A stretch of 64,000 nt of DNA from Nageia nagi. Lineage: Eukaryota > Pinophyta. Position 1 is the first letter of the stretch. Each line of letters starts with the position of its first letter. Location of the stretch: contig JBITNC010000002.1 in assembly GCA_050084985.1 (NCBI GenBank), forward strand, positions 8,556,001 through 8,620,000, in the 5' to 3' direction. Below the pieces are notes generated by a model. That model saw only the letters and a program-made list of their open reading frames with translations. It ran no database searches and had not been told where the DNA came from. The position numbers were made by a program, and so were the translations under genes. Shown in pieces: positions 24,421 through 35,099 of the stretch.

Positions 24421-27145
24421 CTACATAAGAATGTGAATAAATAATAAGCATGTGTTTTTAAATAATATTACATGATAAATTTTAATCCAAGTAAATTATA
24501 ATAAAAATATGCATGAATTATTTTACAAATGAAAATATTTTACAACTCAAATAATAATTTATGTACCCAAATATATTTTTTATCTAAAGAATCATAGATG
24601 TAAAGTGACATTGTTGAGGCTTATTTTCTTATCTAAAATTAGGCCTTCATCTGGATGCCCACACAAAAGGAGCCCAAATACTACCAATCCTCAATCAGTT
24701 CATCTTGATCAGTTTTATATGCTCATAAGGAGAAGTACCTACTATTTTCTAAGGTTATGTTGTATATTAGATTAGAGAAATTATTAAACTTGATTAAATT
24801 TTAAGTTATCCTCTTAAGTTATCAGAATAATCTCTGAATGGACATGCAGACATATAGTATCACTACACACATGTCTGTTCACCTATTAGAGTTATGTCCA
24901 GACCAATAGAGGACTTAGGAGCAATTGAGAAGTACAAATTTTTCACCATTTAGATTATCAAACTTAACGGCTCCAGTCCACCTGACCTCACCTCATAACT
25001 CTCTAAATAATTCATGTTATGGAATGTATATGCGGATGTGTTCATTTTAAGGGGTTACTCATTTCAATATTTGCATTTTTATTTGCATAAGCAAATAAAT
25101 AAAAAAATAAAATATGATATAAAAAAGCATAAGTAAAACATCATCCAAAAAAAATTGAAACCTAAGTGTCCAATGGATTTTGTTTATCAACTTTTAAAAG
25201 ATATCTTTACATCAATTTTTATTTTGCACAAGTCCATCATTCCATACTTTGCATATAAAAATTAGCATGCATCAATTGACTTACAAAAATGCATCATTTA
25301 ACTTAAAAAATTTAAGTAAGATTATGCATCTTTAAAAAAATGTTAAGTACTAAGCATGCATTAGATAAAATTTAAGTAAGAAATTTATACAAATTCTCCC
25401 TTCTTACTTAAAATTTTATCCCTAAAGATAGCATACTAGTTTAACTTAGCTTTTTATCCTTAAAAGTATTTGCATGTTAGAAAAAAAAAATTTAAGTATA
25501 CATCCATTTACCTTAGTAAAATATTATTTTGCGTATGTGAAATAGCTATACTTAGAAGGTAAAAAAATTTATACTTCTAAAAAAATAACTTTATATTTGC
25601 CACATTTTTCTAAAAGATAGGAGACTATTTAAGAGGAATATGAGAATATTTATCATTAAAGTAATATAATTATACTCATCGTTAAAGTAAGATAAGTATA
25701 CTTATCATTAAAGTAATAAATGTGGAGAATAAATGCTTCTAAGTATAATTAATAGAAGGATCTTACTAGCTAGTAAGCAAAAAAAATTAAATTCTTAGTC
25801 CCCCTTTTTGTTTTTAAGGATAAAGCAAAAAAATGTCAATGATTAGTGACTTGCATAAAATTAATATTTAGACTTATCTTTTACTCCACTCCAAGACAGA
25901 TGCATTAAATGAATGACATATCATTGATAAAAATAAAAATAAAAAAAATTTGCTTGTAAGAAACACCAAAAAATATGCCAAATATATCTACCTAAAGAGA
26001 ATAAGGCAACGAGTGGGAGAAGGTCACAAAGGGTTGAGAGGGCGAAGGTGAGGTGTGAGGGCAATGTCGCAGAGAGAGAGTGAAGGCTACGTCGAGTTCA
26101 CCATGAAGTTTTTTTTTCACCGCATGAAACTTAGGCCATGTAGGCGTAACAGAGGATGGTGGAGGGAACGTCTACGTGGAGTTTGAAACCCCTAAAATAA
26201 GAATGAATAGGACTCGTTTGGGCATGCCAGGCAGATTGATGTGGAGGTACAGGAGAGAGTGTTAGAGGAGGATCAGAGCTTGGTGCATGTGTTGGATTAT
26301 CAAGACTACACTTCATGCCACGGTGCTTCATGATCATACTGCAACCAGAATTTTGAGTAGGCGAGGATTGCCATACTGCTACCAGATTACCTCAAGATTA
26401 TGGGTGATGCAAAGCAGAGATAAGCTGAGGGGGTGGGGTTTGGTCGGCCAATAGTTGGTCGACCTCCCCCTTCTAAAAAATATAATAGTTGAAATAATAT
26501 AATACTTTATTGTTTGAAAGAAATTTTTTTTTGAAATATTTTTAATAAGAATATAAATAGACTTATATATTTTTAATTGAAATAGACTTATCTAAAAGTC
26601 TATTTTTTATATAAACCTCCTTCTGCATTGAAATGCAAACAAAAAAAAAAATGTAGTAAAATGTAATTACTTTCATTTTTGTTAGTATCAAAATAGTTAA
26701 AGAAAAGATTTGTAGAATACAACTATTTTGATAAAAGAATTAAGGTAGGCACAACTACTAAAAAATAACAATATATAAATTTTGCATATAATTTTTGAAG
26801 AAAAAAAATGTAGTATATATTTTTACTCAAACTTTTGATATACATAATAAAACCTTTAAAAATTAAGGATATGCAAAATTATAGCAATATAATAGGCAAT
26901 TTTAAAAATTGCAACTAACAATAAGACATGTTAGTATATAAAGAATGCATCAAAATATATTGCTACTTTGAGCGAATTTTGTTATACAAAATGACTAACA
27001 TAATAAAAAATATGTTAGTAATCCAAAATAAAGAGAAGATGAAGGTTATATATTTGAAGCACTTTTACCTCACAATGGAGTGAAGGATAAAGAATGAGGA
27101 CCTCCAAATTGAAGATGAGCTTCCACACTAAGCTCTAATACTAAA
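24421..27145 (-). other. Copia B2 leader between 5' LTR and gag
   Basis: About 2.7 kb, homologous in patches to the B1 leader, without a conserved frame. Relative to B1 it carries about 350 extra bases (roughly 24705-25058) and only about three units of the 35-bp minisatellite (25260-25375). A minus-strand frame at 26131-26337 shows nothing recognisable. Confidence 0.6.
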
Positions 27146-27643
27146 TGAGAGAATTGAACTATAATATGAACAACTCTAAACTCCCAAGATCTCATGAAAT
27201 CTCATACTAACATCAAGATAACTCAAGAAGACAATCTTACAAAGTAACACAAGATGTAAGTGGTTCCTCCAACTAGGAGTACATCCATTAACTAGATCTC
27301 ACTTCATTCACAAATATGAATATCTTACAATTCTCTTAACTTATCTTCTAAACACTATCCTATAGCATAGCTTTACTCCACCAATTGGTATATGATCCAA
27401 AGAGGAAGCCTTCTATTTATAGGCCAAAATCTTTCTTTGAATCACCTTTGTACCCAATGTATAAAAACATAACATGCACATCCTTTTACCCAAGGGGCAT
27501 GCTCATGACATGGAGTGTAGGATAAGTTATATTATCATATTCACTTAAATACTTAAGGTATCAAATGATACCCTTAAGTATTAGTAAACTTACATAGAAG
27601 ATTATTATAAAACCTTTACAATAATGCATTATACATTCCAATA
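27146..27643 (-). repeat. Copia B2 5' LTR
   Basis: Partner of 19304-19801. The outer end reads TTCCAATA where TTCCAACA is expected, one change. GGTAT follows at 27644-27648. Confidence 0.9.
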
Positions 27644-28735
27644 GGTATCACGAATGATTGCCCTACAATCTCGAATAACAACCCACTTATTCTGTTTCTT
27701 AACCTCTGCTACCAATGTTTTGGCTTTCCGGAGCTCATTCACCTAGATGTGAGTGAGGTTAATGTCCAAGTAAATCTTGATAGGGAGAGAGAATAATTGA
27801 TTTTTTGATCTTAAAGCTTGGAGACAATCTGCTGCTAAATGAAAGTGGAGGATAATAAAGTCATCCTGGGGGACTGAGCTTTCCGTAATGTGAGATTTGG
27901 CAACTCGAGTGTATCATGAAGAAAATCTAGACTTACTTTTTCCATATCTTGGGACTTTGGTAGTCCTCTAACTCGCAAATTGAAAGCCTTTTGTTGTCTA
28001 CGTCTTTCCTTCTCTTGTATTTCATTGACCGCTATCATAACTAGAAAAGCAGGTTTAGTGCCCTCACTACTGACAATATTAACATAAGACGAAGTTTGCA
28101 CTGCAATTGTTTTGTTACATTGTCTTGTGAATTTTTCAATTCATTTCTAAGAAACTTTAATTCAGCTTGAAGAGCTTCAATTGTTTTTGAGTGGACTTCT
28201 TGGGCTGGAGAAGATGTGGGTACAACAGTCTCAAGAGATTTGAGAGATAGAGAGGACAGTTCTACCTGAAGTGCTGAGATGTCAGCAGAGAGTGAAGACT
28301 GCTCAAGTTGCTCAAGTCTGATTTTTAAGTCTGAGTTGAGGTGATCTTTTTCGGCTGTTGTATAGGCCTTAATTGTCTGTTGATACCATTATCCAACTTA
28401 CGTGATTGTGCCTCCGAGAGGAAGAACAGTTCAGTCTGGAGGGCTGAGAGATCAGCGAAGAGTGAAGACTGGTCAAGTTGTTCAATTCTGATTTTTAAGT
28501 CTGATACGAAAGTGTCTTGTCCTACCATCTGCTGATGAAGGAGCTTCAACTGTTATGCTTGGGATGCTATAACTGTCCGCTGGTCCCACCTTCTCGACTT
28601 GAAGAGTTTTTCAAGGTTGTCCACGCTATCTGTGATAAGATCTTGTATGTGTGAGGTGAGTGTTTTCTCCATGGAGTCCAAGTGATGGGTATGTTTGGAA
28701 TCACCATCATCTTCAGGTTTCTTTTTGGGAGCCAT
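27644..28735 (-). pseudogene. LINE ORF1 (coiled-coil nucleic-acid-binding type)
   Basis: The start is at 28735: MAPKKKPEDDGDSKHTHH, with a good ATG context. A first segment of about 60 codons ends in an in-frame stop near 28551. The same frame continues (28325-28549) with a heptad-rich stretch (FVSDLKIRIEQLDQSSLF). A repeated version of that coiled coil follows near 28257-28334. The C-terminal part (27835-28101) has ERRRQQKAFNLRVRGLPKS and LDFLHDTLEL, like the RNA-binding core of L1-type ORF1 proteins, and ends VVIRDCRAIIRD near 27660, as in plant LINE ORF1 C-termini. Broken by stops and shifts. Normally this protein forms a ribonucleoprotein with the LINE RNA. Confidence 0.75.
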
Positions 28736-29250
28736 GGTGCCTACTGCAGTTAGAAGGGACCCTATCCCCATGCCGAGAGGAGTCGTGTTATGCTGGAAGA
28801 GGATCCGTGCAATGCTGGAGTGTAGATATCAGCGGATATGCACGAAGCATGTACGTTAGAAGGAGACTGTGAACTGTTTGACGGAATGCTTCCTTGACCT
28901 ACCGTCTCATGAAATGTGATTATCAGAGGATGTGCACAGAAATGGGTTGACCGGAGAGGCTCCTGGGACTTTAACGCAGATACAATTGCCGGGTGTACCA
29001 CCAGACTCTGCAACCTCTACGAACCTTAGCATGCCGACGCTGTGAATCGTTTGACGAAATGCTTTGACGTCGGGGCTGTGAGTTGTTTGACAAAATGTTT
29101 CAACTAATCTGAGTGAGCCGAGCCGCGTTGAAACCTGTCTCCTACGCCCCCTTTGGACTGGACGCGCGCGTCAGGGCTGGGCTGGGTCCATAGCGTCAGG
29201 CAAGGCTGGGCTCTGTGCGTCGCGTCAGGCAGGGCTGGGATGGATAGGAA
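28736..29250 (-). other. LINE 5' untranslated region (GC-rich)
   Basis: GC-rich compared with its surroundings, with repeated GTCAGGCAGGGCTGGG-like words near 29165-29240. It lies upstream of ORF1 and shows no coding match on either strand. The right boundary to Copia A is uncertain by a few tens of bases. Confidence 0.5.
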
Positions 29251-29254
29251 ATGA

Positions 29255-29945
29255 GCAGGGCTAGCTGATATTTCATGCAGCCGATATTAAAAAAACATGT
29301 CACCTTAAAAAGAAATGTTTGAATACAAGAAGTCATGGTAAGGAAGGAAATGTTAATAACAAATCTAATAACAATCAACAAACCAATATAATTAGTGAAA
29401 TACTACAACATGCATTTATTATGTCTCTTGATAGAAATAATTGATTTGGTTGCTTCCTTTCACGTAACTTCACATAGAGTATTTCATAAATTAAGTTGAA
29501 GGTGACTATAGACAAGTGTTGTTAGGTAATGATCAACCTTGTAAAATTTTGGGTATTGCTACAGTTGCAATGAAATTACCTAATGGAACACAATGGACAC
29601 TATATGAGACAAGACACATCCCTGATTTAAAAAAAAAAAATCTCATTTTAGCAAGTAAATTGGATAAGGAAGGCTACATAGTTTCATTTGTCAATCTTGT
29701 TTGGAAAGTTACAAAAGGTTCAATGGTGGTTGCTAGAGGTAAATTGGTGGGCACTCTATATTTGCTTATTAATGTTTCAAACTACTCCATGAATCTTGTT
29801 TCAACAGGTGAAAGATATGAGTGAGAAAGGTATGAAAACTCTACACTCAAAGAAGTTTCTTCCTAATATAAAAGAAATTGATATGGGATTTTGTGAGGAT
29901 TGTGTGTATGGTAAACAAAGAAGAGTAAGTTTTCTAAAAGTTGGC
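29255..29945 (+). pseudogene. Copia A zinc-knuckle end, protease and pre-integrase region
   Basis: Resumes Copia A on the plus strand. CHLKKKC near 29294 is the end of a damaged gag zinc knuckle. DALIMSLD-like sequence follows, then an open frame at 29516-29824: GNDQPCKILGIATVAMKLPN, then HIPDLKKKNLILASKL and WKVTKGSMVVARGKLVGTLY. The protease active-site region just before it is frameshifted. From 29796 the GAG-pre-integrase zinc region appears (LHSKKFLP, CEDCVYGKQRRVSF). Confidence 0.85.
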
Positions 29946-30830
29946 AAAGAAGGGAAAAGTGATCAGTTGGAGTTAGTTCATAAAACTGTGTGGGGTCCTT
30001 CACAAATAACTTCAGTAGGTGGTTCCTCTTATTTCGTCACCTTTATAGATGATTGCACAAGAAAGACATGAGTGTATTGTCTTAAGCATAAATTTGATGT
30101 GTTTGAAACTTTTAAGATTTGGAAAGCATTAGTTGAAAATGAAGTGGTAAAAAGTTAAAATATTTTAAATTTGACAATGGTGGAGAATTTTGTAGTAAAG
30201 AGTTTGACAATTTATGTTCAAACATTAGTATAAGAAGAATAAAGGTAGTTCTAAGGACACCTCAAGAAAATGGGCTTTCAGAAAAAATGAATAGAACAAT
30301 CTTGAAACAAGAAGGTTTACCTTTATATCTTTGGGCTAATGCTATTGGCATTGTTGTTTACTTGATTAATAAGGGCGCATCTCGTGCTTTGGATGGAGGC
30401 ATACCAAAAGAGATGTGGACAAGTAAAAGGGTAAATTACTCAATCCTTAGAATCTATGGATGTGAGGCTTTTGTGCACATTGATAAAGAGTTTAGAAAGA
30501 AACTTGATGCTAAGTATAAAAAATGCTAATTCATTGGATATGGTGTTGATGGCTTGCATTATAGATTACGAGATGTTGATAATCACATATCCATAAGAAG
30601 TAGAGATGTTATATTCAATGAGAAGTACTTATACAAAGACAAATTACAAGATAAGCAAAAAGAAAAGGAAGAGGATTCAAAATTTGTAATTCTTGATGAT
30701 GATGATGAGCATGAAAAACCAAAGGATCAAAGTGAAGTTCCTCCACAACAAGAATCACAAACTCCACCACACTCTCCTGCAAGTGTTGTTAGAAGATCTA
30801 CTAGAACAACTAGAATTCCTTAACGTCTCT
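29946..30830 (+). pseudogene. Copia A integrase
   Basis: Retroviral-type integrase core: SYFVTFIDDCTRKT with the first catalytic Asp, then a frameshifted KFDNGGEFCS block carrying the second, then TPQENGLSEKMNRTI with the catalytic Glu. From 30287 one frame gives NRTILKQEGLPLYLWANAI, NYSILRIYGCEAFVHI and, after a stop near 30528, FIGYGVDGLHYRL and RDVIFNEKYLY. A low-complexity acidic tail (30660-30790) leads to the RT part. Confidence 0.88.
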
Positions 30831-30889
30831 CTTATTATGTTATTTCTACAAGGGTAAGTTACCAGACTATTTTTCATCCACACTTCATT

Positions 30890-31693
30890 GTGTTATACAC
30901 TGATGCTAGTGAGCCTGAGTGTTTTCATGAAGTCATTCAAATGAGCACATGTAATAAGTGGGAACTTGTAATGAAGGATATGGATTCTTTAGTTCAAAAC
31001 CAAACTTGGGATTTGGTCGAGCTTCCAAAAGGTAAAAGGGCACTAACAAACAAGTGGGTGTACAAGTTGAAAGAAGAAGGAGATGGACAAATGAGGTACA
31101 AAGCAAGGTTAGTGGTAAAGGGATTCACTCAAAAGAAAGGTATAGATTTTGATGAAATCTTTTCATTAGTTGTTAAAATGACCCGCACTAGAGCAATAAT
31201 GAGTATTATGGCTACAAAAAATCTTTTTCTTGAAGAATTTGATTTTAAGATAGCTTTCCTTCATGGTGATTTGGAGGAGGAGATTTACATGCAACAGCCT
31301 GAAGGTTTTAAGGTAAAGGGTAAAGAAGGTTATGTGTGTAAATTGAAAAAGAGCCTATATGGCCTTAAACAAAGTCCTAGACAATGGTATCTTAAGTTTG
31401 ACACATTCATGGGAACTCAAAAGTTTACTAGATGTCAATATGGTCCTTATGTGTATGTCAAGAGAACTAACAAAGGGAATTATGTTATCTTGCTCTTGTA
31501 TGCTGATGATATGATTATGGCATGTACTAACATGCAAGAGATTGTTGTTCTTAAAGAAACATTGGCTAAAACATTTGACATGAAGGATTTGGGTGAGGCC
31601 GAACAAATCCTCGGGATGAGAATCACGAGGGATAAAGAAAACCACATGCTAAAGTTATCTCAAGAGGACTACATTGAAAAGGTGCTTAAATAG
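30890..31693 (+). pseudogene. Copia A reverse transcriptase
   Basis: The longest open piece of Copia A, 267 codons. It shows NQTWDLVELPKGKRAL, NKWVYKLKEE, YKARLVVKGFTQKKGIDFDE, FLHGDLEEEIYMQQPEGF, CKLKKSLYGLKQSPRQWY and the catalytic box LLLYADDMI (YADD where Copia usually has YVDD), then LAKTFDMKDLGEAEQILGM. It ends at a TAG after VLK. The frame is intact but lies in a broken polyprotein. Confidence 0.92.
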
Positions 31694-31699
31694 TTTAAC

Positions 31700-32480
31700 A
31701 TGAAGGATGCAAATGGGGTCTTTACACCTTTGGCAAAACACTTCAAACTCACTAAAGATTTGTGTCCTAAGACACAAAAGAAACAAGAGTACATGACTAA
31801 GGTTCCCTATGCTTTAGCATTTGGGAGTTTGATGTATGCCATGATTTGTATAAGACCACTTAACACAAGCAATGGGAGTTGTAAGTAGATTTATGAACTA
31901 TACAAAAAGAATGCATTGGAAAAGAATTAAATGGATACTCAGGTATTTGAGGGGCACTGCAAATTATGCTTTACAATTTGGAGGTTCTAACATTTTCTTG
32001 CAAGTTTATGTTGATTCATATATGGGAGGTGATTTAGATGGTGGGAGAAACACTACAATATATGTATTTACCATTGGTGGTTCAACGATTAGTTAGATCT
32101 CTAAGCTTCAACAAGTTGTAGCCCTCTCAACCATAAAGCCAAAGTATATTGCAGCCACCAAACCTAGTAAGGAGTTGATCTGGTTGAAGAGATTAACGAA
32201 GGAGTTAGACAAGGAAGAAGAAGATGCTATGTTATGGAGTGATAGTTAATGTTATCCATCTTGCTAAAAAACTCGACATTCCATTCAAGAATGAAACACA
32301 TTTAGTTGAGATATCACTTCATATGGTTTGTTTTGGAGGATGGTTCAGTAAAGTTGGGAAAGATTTACACTTCCCAAAATCTTGTTAATATGTTCACAAA
32401 GATTGTAACAAGTGAGAAGTTGAGTTTTTGTTCAACTTCAATTGATCTCAAAGGATAAGAGACCAAGATGAGAAGCTTTT
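31700..32480 (+). pseudogene. Copia A RT C-terminus and RNase H
   Basis: Continues the polyprotein after the stop: VPYALAFGSLMYAMICIRP, then a shift into WILRYLRGTANYALQFGGS, VDSYMGGDLDGGRNTTIYVF and TIGGSTIS, with a TAG where the family has Trp. KLQQVVALSTIKPKYIAATK follows, the RNase H ALSTxEAEY block. Later parts near 32240-32420 are shifted. Confidence 0.88.
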
Positions 32481-32530
32481 CAATACCTTACTACATGTTG
32501 GTGCAATGTATCAATCTCCAAGTGGAAGAT

Positions 32531-33254
32531 TGTTAACTATGGATCTTGATGTTTATTCCACCTGACCAAAGCTTAAACGATTCTCCATTTAAAACAATCC
32601 AATTTGATATGATTTAGATCTCCAACGCACACAATATTCAACTATGAAACCACATGCAATATTCGTCATTTAATAAAAGAACCTAATCCGCAATTTGGTG
32701 AGTTATCTATGGGCAGGAAATTACGTGGTTTGACTTGTAAATTATGGGCATATTCTATGTACGGATTTGTGGTTTCCTGTTTTAGCTTGCCTATGTAATG
32801 CCCCCCAATGTGCAATGATATGGGATTGAATTTGTAGTTTCTTTTGTGGTATAGATAGGATACGAATGGGTAGGGGGTGGTTTTAAGATATTTTGTGGGT
32901 GTAACTATGATATTTTTGCTGTGAATTTTGTAGATTTGTACAAGAGATTATATTGTTAAGAGGTTTCATATACTAAGAAAGTATTAGAAGAGATTATATT
33001 GTTAAGAGGTTTCGTATACTAAGAAAGTATTAGAACAGAGTTATGTTATTGGTGTGTCTCTTGGTAATTTGGAGGATTGATGAATGCAAAAGGATTGAAA
33101 ACTTCTTCGAGGATGTAGCTCACATTGAGTGAACCTAATTAAGTCTCTTTTTCTTTGTGGTTTGGTTTTTGCTACTATTTCTAATTTACTTCTTTTGCCA
33201 AAGAATAGACACTAGATTGCTCAAAATTTTATTTGAAAATAATTGAAATCAACA
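32531..33254 (+). repeat. Copia A 3' LTR
   Basis: Starts TGTTAACTATGGATCTTGATG after a purine-rich AGTGGAAGA and ends ATCAACA. Pairs with 5488-6161. About 50 bases longer than its partner, largely because of a 46-bp internal tandem duplication (32944-33035). Confidence 0.88.
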
Positions 33255-35099
33255 CAACCTTGGGCACACAAAGTGATAATGGCTTCCACCTCTACTGGAG
33301 AACATATTGGCATCCATCTTTGTATTTTGGTTTTTGAGAATAAAAGATTTACATGCTGGTGGAACTGTGGCATCTAGAGTTCTTATTATAAGCTTCGTAT
33401 TTGTGACAATTCTTCTACTTTGGATAAATGTGTTAATGTAAGGCATTCCTACAGTGGCAACCAAGGGGATGAGGATGGCAAGCAGAATGTTGCTCCCTCT
33501 ATATGTCCCTCATCAACAACTGACAATATTAAATTAAATAAAAAATTATACCGATATTTAACTTCCTCTCCTCTCTCTGAAATTCCAACTTATAATATAT
33601 CAATTCCGTTTGCGCACTTGGTTTCTTCAACTGAGAATATAACAATTTTGTGGCTGGTCGCTGAAACTCGATTCTGTAACCTGGTATGAAATAATCTTGT
33701 ATTCACATAACTGTAACACCTACTTATAGTTTGTATTCGCTGTAATACTTCAACCGATAGAAATACTATTTCCATATAAGGGGAATGATCTCAAAAGTGT
33801 AAATAGTTAATTATTTGTAATATATAAGCTTTTATTTCCAGAAAAATCAAATATAGGTTAAATAGTTTGTATTCGCTGCAATTAATTAACTTTTACCACA
33901 AAAATTATAGATTGGAACAACTTATCAACCGTATTACTTCAACAGCTACAGTGCACAATCATATTTTTAGATTAAGCCTGTGCACATTACTGTAATTATT
34001 TTCCACCACTTTAAGCCTGTGCACATTACTGTAATTATTTTGCACGGTAATAGTTTCATCTTGGTTTTCTGTAATATAGTTTCATTGCACTTGGTTTGTT
34101 TTCAATCTGTTGGGTATGGTCCAGCAACTGTCGAGCCTTTTCTGTGCATCTGTCCATCCGTTTTGTGTATAATTTGCGATGATTAACTATGCTTTTGTGC
34201 TTTCAATGGATGCAATTAAAAACGAGAATAAATAACATGTGATAACTAAACAATATATAACGTTGTTATTATCCTGATCTAATAATAGAAAAGCTTATAA
34301 TAGGCATCCACACCTTTTCTTGGAAGCCTGGAAGGCCATACTTGATCAATGATATAATCCAAGCATTCCGGATGAAACCTGAAACCAAACATCTCAGGAT
34401 TATATCACTCATTTTACATTAAATTATTTGGACGAATAGATATCTCCCAGTTAATGATCTTTATATCTTTTGTGTTCGTTTACCTTATTCTAATTACAAA
34501 GTTGCTTTTATATTTTTTTGGTTTTGGTTGGCCACAGCCTTGTTACTTTAGTGTTTCCATTGAGCTCAACTTTCAATCCGATTCAACATGATTTGAGATT
34601 GTTGAAAGTTACACAACAGAAACCTTAGTTAAAAAGGCTTGGATATTTTGAACTTGAAAGACAATCACATCCTCCAAAATACACACAACAGAAGCCCAGA
34701 AACAGTTCTATAAAGATCTAAAGAATAAGAAGAAGTAAATAAAGGGTTGAGGGGAAAATCCACTCATGCCCGCCATCTTAGTAATAAGAAGAAGTAAATT
34801 AAAATATTTTAAATATTTAGATTATAGGTTATAAATTATTTAGACTAAAAACTACATTTGTTATAAATTGTAAATTTTATATATTTCAAACATTACATTA
34901 TTAATTGTTAATATTTCATTTTTTTATTTTAATATCAATATGAACCATTTTAATATTATAAATTGTCAATATTATGTATAATAAACCTTTTTATTACATA
35001 TATATTACATATATCTAAATATATAGTTAATTTTTCATATTAAATTAATATTCAATTATTTATAATCTTGCAAGTGAAATTACATTTTAAAATGAATAC
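33255..35099. other. AT-rich DNA without a recognised gene
   Basis: CAACC at 33255-33259 is the right target copy of Copia A. The rest holds short frames without known domains. A 30-bp direct repeat starting TAAGCCTGTGCACATTACTG occurs at 33973 and 34012. A 65-bp stretch at 34314-34378 (minus) has exon-like borders but no assignable protein. Confidence 0.5.

Larger units (their letters stand above)
19304..27643 (-). mobile_element. Copia B2: second element of the B family, in the same LINE
   Basis: Minus-strand Ty1/Copia element, same family as B1. LTRs: 19304-19801 (3') and 27146-27643 (5'). Perfect five-base target duplication GGTAT at 19299-19303 and 27644-27648. Polypurine tract next to the 3' LTR: AAGGGGGAG on the minus strand. 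Primer-site-like AGTATTAGAGCTTAG follows the 5' LTR. Gag, protease, integrase, RT and RNase H remain in order but broken. The catalytic RT box is changed (YVNN instead of YVDD). It keeps an integrase part that B1 lost. Confidence 0.93.
6849..29250 (-). mobile_element. LINE retrotransposon, three pieces separated by Copia B1 and B2
   Basis: Read on the minus strand the element runs: 5' UTR and ORF1 (29250 to 27644), ORF2 endonuclease and RT (19303 to 16604), then the ORF2 C-terminus and 3' end (8839 to 6849). Coding similarity continues across both Copia insertion points. At the B1 junction, deleting the Copia gives an open stretch containing LAEFGYQP. At the B2 site the flanks carry a perfect GGTAT target duplication. 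About 6.3 kb of LINE remain, including an 822-bp duplication. It sits inside Copia A. The outer ends, particularly the right one, are placed only to within some tens of bases, and no LINE target duplication was identified. Confidence 0.8.
5488..33254 (+). mobile_element. Copia A: LTR retrotransposon, split by nested insertions
   Basis: The left LTR (5488-6161) and right LTR (32531-33254) are clearly homologous. Both start TGT(A/T)AAC and end TCAACA, and share an internal stretch around ATTCGTCATTTAATAAAAG. The left LTR is followed by a tRNA-Met-like primer site and a gag fragment. Gag breaks off near 6849, and the protease-integrase-RT-RNase H part resumes near 29260 in the same strand and order. 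Flanking five-mers CAACT (5483-5487) and CAACC (33255-33259) fit a target duplication with one change. The domain order protease, integrase, RT, RNase H makes it Ty1/Copia. Stops and frameshifts show it is dead. The 22.4 kb between the halves is a LINE carrying two other Copia elements. Confidence 0.85.
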
